From Paraglomus occultum (taxonomy: Eukaryota; Glomeromycota; Glomeromycetes; Paraglomerales; Paraglomeraceae): DNA of 21,986 nt. The stretch covers positions 1 through 21,986 of the forward strand of contig CAJVPJ010000552.1 of NCBI GenBank assembly GCA_910592205.1, written 5' to 3'. Positions 19,200-21,986 of this stretch are shown here, in pieces. Position numbers and translations under genes: made by a program. The first letter of the stretch is position 1; each line of letters starts with the position of its first letter. Under the pieces are notes generated by a model. The model was not told the origin of the DNA, did no database searches, and saw nothing but the letters and a program-made list of their open reading frames with translations.

Positions 19200-19809
19200 T
19201 TAGACATAAATCTCTTTTTTGAACACTAGCAAGTTTTTTACTAATGAGTTTAAACAGCGATATGCCCGTCTTCTCCAGTCTGCTGCTATCCAGGCTATAT
19301 TCAGAAAATTATCAATCCTTTTATCTTCTGATGATTTAGACTTTACACATATAGGTAATATAGTCAAAGATGAATTGGAGACTCGAGACTGATATTCGTC
19401 AGAATTTGAAACATTATTGGATACATCAGATGCCGGAGCATCCTTATTTTGCAAGCCCACCTGTTCAGATGTGTCATCAGAATTTAAAGTGTCATCAGTT
19501 ATATCAGATATCGGGGTATCACCACAATGTAACACTATCTGTTTGAGAGAATTCGTTAAAATTTACTGGAGAGTGCGAAACATCTTCTGTAGAAATACTT
19601 TTTTCTTCTTTTCCCTGTTCTAATATAGCGAGCCTAGTCTCAAGCTCTATATTCTTTTGCTCTAATTCCTCGACTCTAACATTGCGCTTTTCATTCTCCT
19701 CGATAATCTGCTTCAGCTTCGCATTCTCCTTTCTAAGCTCAGCAATCTCAGCTATAAGTTTGGAATTCTGTTCTTCCAATGTATCGACTTTGGATTGTGT
19801 GTTTGCCAT
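19200..19809 (-). pseudogene. Coiled-coil Glomeromycotina family gene, frameshifted
   Basis: The minus-strand ATG at 19809 opens MANTQSK followed by a heptad coiled-coil (LRKENAKLKQIIEENEKR, LEQKNIELETRLAILEQG, about residues 8-70) and then SISTEDVSHSPVNFNEF. The frame stops at 19519, while the next frame, open from 19535 to 19200, continues with the acidic Ser/Asn/Asp-rich stretch and SEDKRIDNFLN. This layout (coiled-coil, Ser/Asp-rich linker, EDK.ID.FL motif) is one I recall from a large Rhizophagus family. One base change in the GGTGATACC region (about 19520-19530) breaks the frame, and the C-terminal domain is missing. No intron with usable signals restores it. The frame is also open upstream of 19809 for 28 codons, but that part lacks family features. 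Function unknown. Confidence 0.6.
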
Positions 19810-20100
19810 TTTTTTATAAGATACTATTTGTTTAATTTTCGATTTGGAACAAAAAGCGCATTGCCAGGTGCATAAGTATCTTTTCTTGAGCAAGCTTCGG
19901 GTCGTCTAAGTTTTATCGAAAGAAATTTCGGGTCATTAAAAATCGAATCGATCTACTGTTACACCATTACACTATCACCATAAGTTCTTCTGAATGCGCC
20001 AGTTATCGTTCAATCAAAAAATTCTGGGGGAACTTCACGTGATCGAGTTTTAAATCCCCTGTTTGTGTTTCGAGTAAATACTCGCGTTTATTTGGGCATA

Positions 20101-20275
20101 CACAGTGAACCTGGATATAACGAAGTTTGGATATAACGAAAACCTGGATATAGCGATGCTTTTTTTTTTATGTTTCGAATTTTGTCTAATAAAATTTCCT
20201 GGATATAACGAATCCCTCGATATAACGAAGAAAAGTGTCTGCACGGTCTTCTTCGTTATATCCGGTTTCACTGTG
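20101..20275. mobile_element. MITE of pogo/Tc1-mariner type, intact ends
   Basis: The 175-bp element is flanked by TA on both sides (20099-20100 and 20276-20277). The left end 20101-20125 and the right end 20251-20275 form a 25-bp inverted repeat (CACAGTGAA..GGATATAACGAAG) with two mismatches. The inside holds further iterations of GGATATAACGAA at about 20126, 20144, 20198 and 20216, which look like repeated transposase-binding sites. It has no coding capacity, so it must have moved using a transposase encoded elsewhere. The near-perfect ends suggest a fairly recent insertion. Confidence 0.88.
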
Positions 20276-20369
20276 TACTACCAATACTATCAAGAACCCT
20301 TAACCGTTTTGCGCTTTATTTGAATCTCTTCGAGTGAGGTAGGTTTTATTTTTTTTCTCTTTTCCATAA

Positions 20370-20376
20370 TTTATAA
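20370..20376 (+). promoter_or_regulatory. TTTATAA box before copy B leader repeats
   Basis: This is the same TTTATAA word as in front of copy A, here 30 bp from its first base to the first leader unit. The bases between box and unit also align with the copy A locus. A T-rich tract (20344-20362) precedes it. Confidence 0.45.
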
Positions 20377-20399
20377 CAGCTTTGTTAAGAACAAATGAT

Positions 20400-20583
20400 G
20401 CGTCTGCGGTAGACTGTGATCTATCGGAAGCCAGTACTTGGCAAGTCATCGTCCAGGAGATGGCCGGCTGATTTTGAACTACAAAGTTGTTGGGTGTCTA
20501 TTGGATACACAAGGCGTCTGCGGTAGACTGCGATCTATCGGAAGCCAGTATTTGGCAAGTCATCGTCCAGGAGGTGGCCGGCC
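20400..20583 (+). repeat. Two tandem three-hairpin leader units, copy B
   Basis: Units start at 20400 and 20514 (period 114) and are about 95% identical to each other, but clearly diverged from the copy A units. Predicted stems in unit 1: GGTAGA/TCTATC (20408-20413 with 20420-20425), GCCA/TGGC (20430-20433 with 20439-20442), GTCATC/GATGGC (20445-20450 with 20459-20464). In unit 2 the last stem is GTCATC/GGTGGC, still paired with one more wobble. Invariant unpaired pieces shared with copy A include CGGAAGC or CAGAAGC after stem 1 and GGCCGGC at the end. The block ends 99 bp before the copy B ATG. Confidence 0.7.
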
Positions 20584-20682
20584 GTTGTGTAAACAATAGC
20601 ACACCTTTTCATTAATTGACTTCGTTTAAACAATTGGCTCATCTCTCTTTTTGTTAATATTTCATGCGTTGAGATTTCGAGT

Positions 20683-21876
20683 ATGAAAAGTTCATCCGCG
20701 AAAATACTTAGGCAGTGCCACGTTGATTGGATGATCTCATGTAACAACCCAACCCCTTTAGAATTTTTTCGTTTTATCCAACCAACACATAAGTCCCGTG
20801 CATTTGAAAAGTACAGGAAGACTCTTGAGCAGGCTACCAACTTTTGCGAGGACTCAAACAAACAGTTGAAACTAAGAAATCTCAGAGAAACTGTTAATGT
20901 ATATAATCAAATATATTTTTCAAATATATTGTATCTCTAACATATACTTTCTTTATTAATAGTATAATTCAGATTGGGAATTGTGGCTTGTAGAAAAAAA
21001 ATCGGTGCGTTCAATTGCACTCTTCAACTAAGTTCGCAACTAACTATGATAACTTTTATCCGATAGCGATAGAGGTCAATTCGTGATGAAATTCATGAAA
21101 CAAATGTGGGAGTACACCAAGAATTAAACACCCTTGTCAGGGATGGAGGAAGACAAAAGGTAACATTATTAATACTCTGAATTAGTCTTTTATCAATTGT
21201 GGATGCATATTTAAAATTTCAATTATTGTTCAGCAGAATTATGAAAATGCCGATGATGAGGAAGGGGAAGGTAGTAACAATAATGATAGCGTCAATAACG
21301 AGGAAGGCAGTAACAACAATAACGATAGCACCAATAACGAGAGAGGTAGTAACAATAATGATGGCACCAATAATGAGGAAGGTATTAAAAGCGACGAAGG
21401 TGCCGACAGCGGTAATATAAATGAGGAAGAATATTTAGATGAAAACAAGGTCCGCATCTTTTATTTGCAATGCATACGGATATGATAAGAAAAATATTAA
21501 TTCGTTTTGTCTTATTATAGATAATCGTTTATGATATTCTTGATTGCGATATATCAGCATCTCAGGCTGAACTAGATATTCTAAAAATATATCGCTCAAA
21601 ATTCAATAATTATCCTGCCATAGACCTCCGGCTACATTCAGAACTATCCCTTTCCTTAGATCAAGAATTGCAAGATAAAATTCTACATGAAGTTTTCGAC
21701 GAAATAGACAAGGATTATATAACAGATGAAATACATAATTTTCTCACTGACTTTTTTAATGCTGATCACGGTAAACAAGGATGGCACGAATCAGTTCGGA
21801 GAATAATCATTAATGAAAAAGACTCGGAATTACTGCAAGATACAAAAGAACTGCTTAAGGGAACATTGGGACGATT
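20683..21876 (+). CDS. Copy B of the two-copy family, partial (3' end outside window)
   Basis: Exons 20683-20898, 20963-21004, 21073-21159, 21237-21449 and 21521-21876 join with matching phases (304 codons so far); a GTAAGTAAG donor at 21877 shows that the gene runs on past the window. The start is MKSSSAK, followed by WMISCNNPTPLEFFRFIQP. Exon 2 is only 14 codons (YNSDWELWLVEKKS), and copy A has an exon of the same length. Exon 4 is an Asn/Asp/Glu/Gly-rich low-complexity tract of imperfect repeats (EEGSNNNDSVNNEEGSNNNN-like). Exon 5 is helical and acidic (ILHEVFDEIDKDYITDEIHN) with a GWHESVRRII stretch. If the last donor is not used, translation stops at 21878-21880. Unlike copy A, no lesion is visible. 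Function unknown; the acidic disordered middle and the basic tail of copy A suggest a nuclear or nucleic-acid-associated role, which is a guess. Confidence 0.65.
21262..21400 (+). repeat. Coding minisatellite in copy B exon 4
   Basis: Imperfect units with words such as GGTAGTAACAATAATGA and CAATAACGAGGAAGG recur about four times. They encode Gly-Ser-Asn-Asn-Asn-Asp and Asn-Asn-Glu-Glu blocks. The opposite strand is also open but reads as a Ser/Leu/Pro repeat and is a shadow. Confidence 0.7.
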
Positions 21877-21916
21877 GTAAGTAAGAAGTTTTAGAATAAC
21901 CGCAACTCTTGTGAAC

Positions 21917-21953
21917 GCGATGGGCCTATCCTGAGGGTTCTTCTCAGCATCGC
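21917..21953. other. Strong nested hairpin downstream of copy B exon 5
   Basis: Outer stem GCGATG (21917-21922) pairs with CATCGC (21948-21953), and inner stem CTGAG (21931-21935) pairs with CTCAG (21943-21947), with an 8-nt bulge on one side. The outer arm GATGGGC recurs at about 21960-21968 (TGATGGGC). This short stretch is GC-richer than its surroundings and lies in what should be intron or next exon of copy B. It may be the start of another repeat cut off by the window edge. Confidence 0.4.
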
Positions 21954-21986
21954 TTCAGTGATGGGCTCCATGTGATTAGCGCTATA

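Noticed and set aside
20105-20323. Open frames on both strands across the MITE
   Set aside because: They arise from the repeated GGATATAACGAA units and have no coding character.
1-21986. CRISPR array, bacterial operons, tRNA or rRNA genes
   Set aside because: No spaced identical repeats of CRISPR type, no bacterial gene organisation, and no tRNA T-loop or rRNA core sequence were found by eye.

Overview
This window looks like nuclear DNA of a filamentous fungus, most likely an arbuscular mycorrhizal fungus (Glomeromycotina) or a close relative in Mucoromycota. It is AT-rich. The genes are split by many short introns of about 50-120 nt with GTAAGT-type donors and TACTAAC branch sites. There are degenerate TA-flanked DNA transposons and lineage-expanded gene families whose features I recall from Glomeromycotina. 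No database search was run, so this placement is an inference.

Layout. 1-3140 is gene-poor. 3141-5458 holds two conserved housekeeping genes tail to tail: a NECAP-type endocytic adaptor (plus strand, six exons, 236 aa) and ARPC5, the p16 subunit of the Arp2/3 complex (minus strand, four exons, 153 aa). Both act around clathrin-coated pits and branched actin. 6060-7600 is a graveyard: a broken pogo/Tigger transposase fragment, a small two-exon coiled-coil ORF, and decayed minus-strand copies of a YTDD-containing repeat. 7694-10322 is a decayed multi-exon member of a two-copy family (copy A). 10323-14570 is mostly empty, with one ambiguous degenerate coding region near 11.2-11.8 kb. 14706-18325 is an intact seven-exon gene for a 1015-aa membrane protein: signal peptide, Kelch-like beta-propeller, one transmembrane helix, divergent protein kinase, and a C-terminal module that I recall from large Mucoromycota proteins. 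18326-20280 holds a frameshifted coiled-coil gene (minus strand) and a 175-bp MITE with 25-bp inverted repeats and a TA duplication. 20370 to the window end is copy B of the family, intact as far as it can be read and cut off by the window edge.

Most interesting signal. Copies A and B are each preceded, about 95 bp before the ATG, by two tandem GC-rich units with a period of 110-114 bp. Each of the four units can fold into the same three hairpins, and stem sequences differ between units with compensating changes. A TTTATAA box lies about 24-34 bp before the first unit in both loci, so the units may be transcribed as a structured 5' leader or a small RNA. I know of no description of this element.
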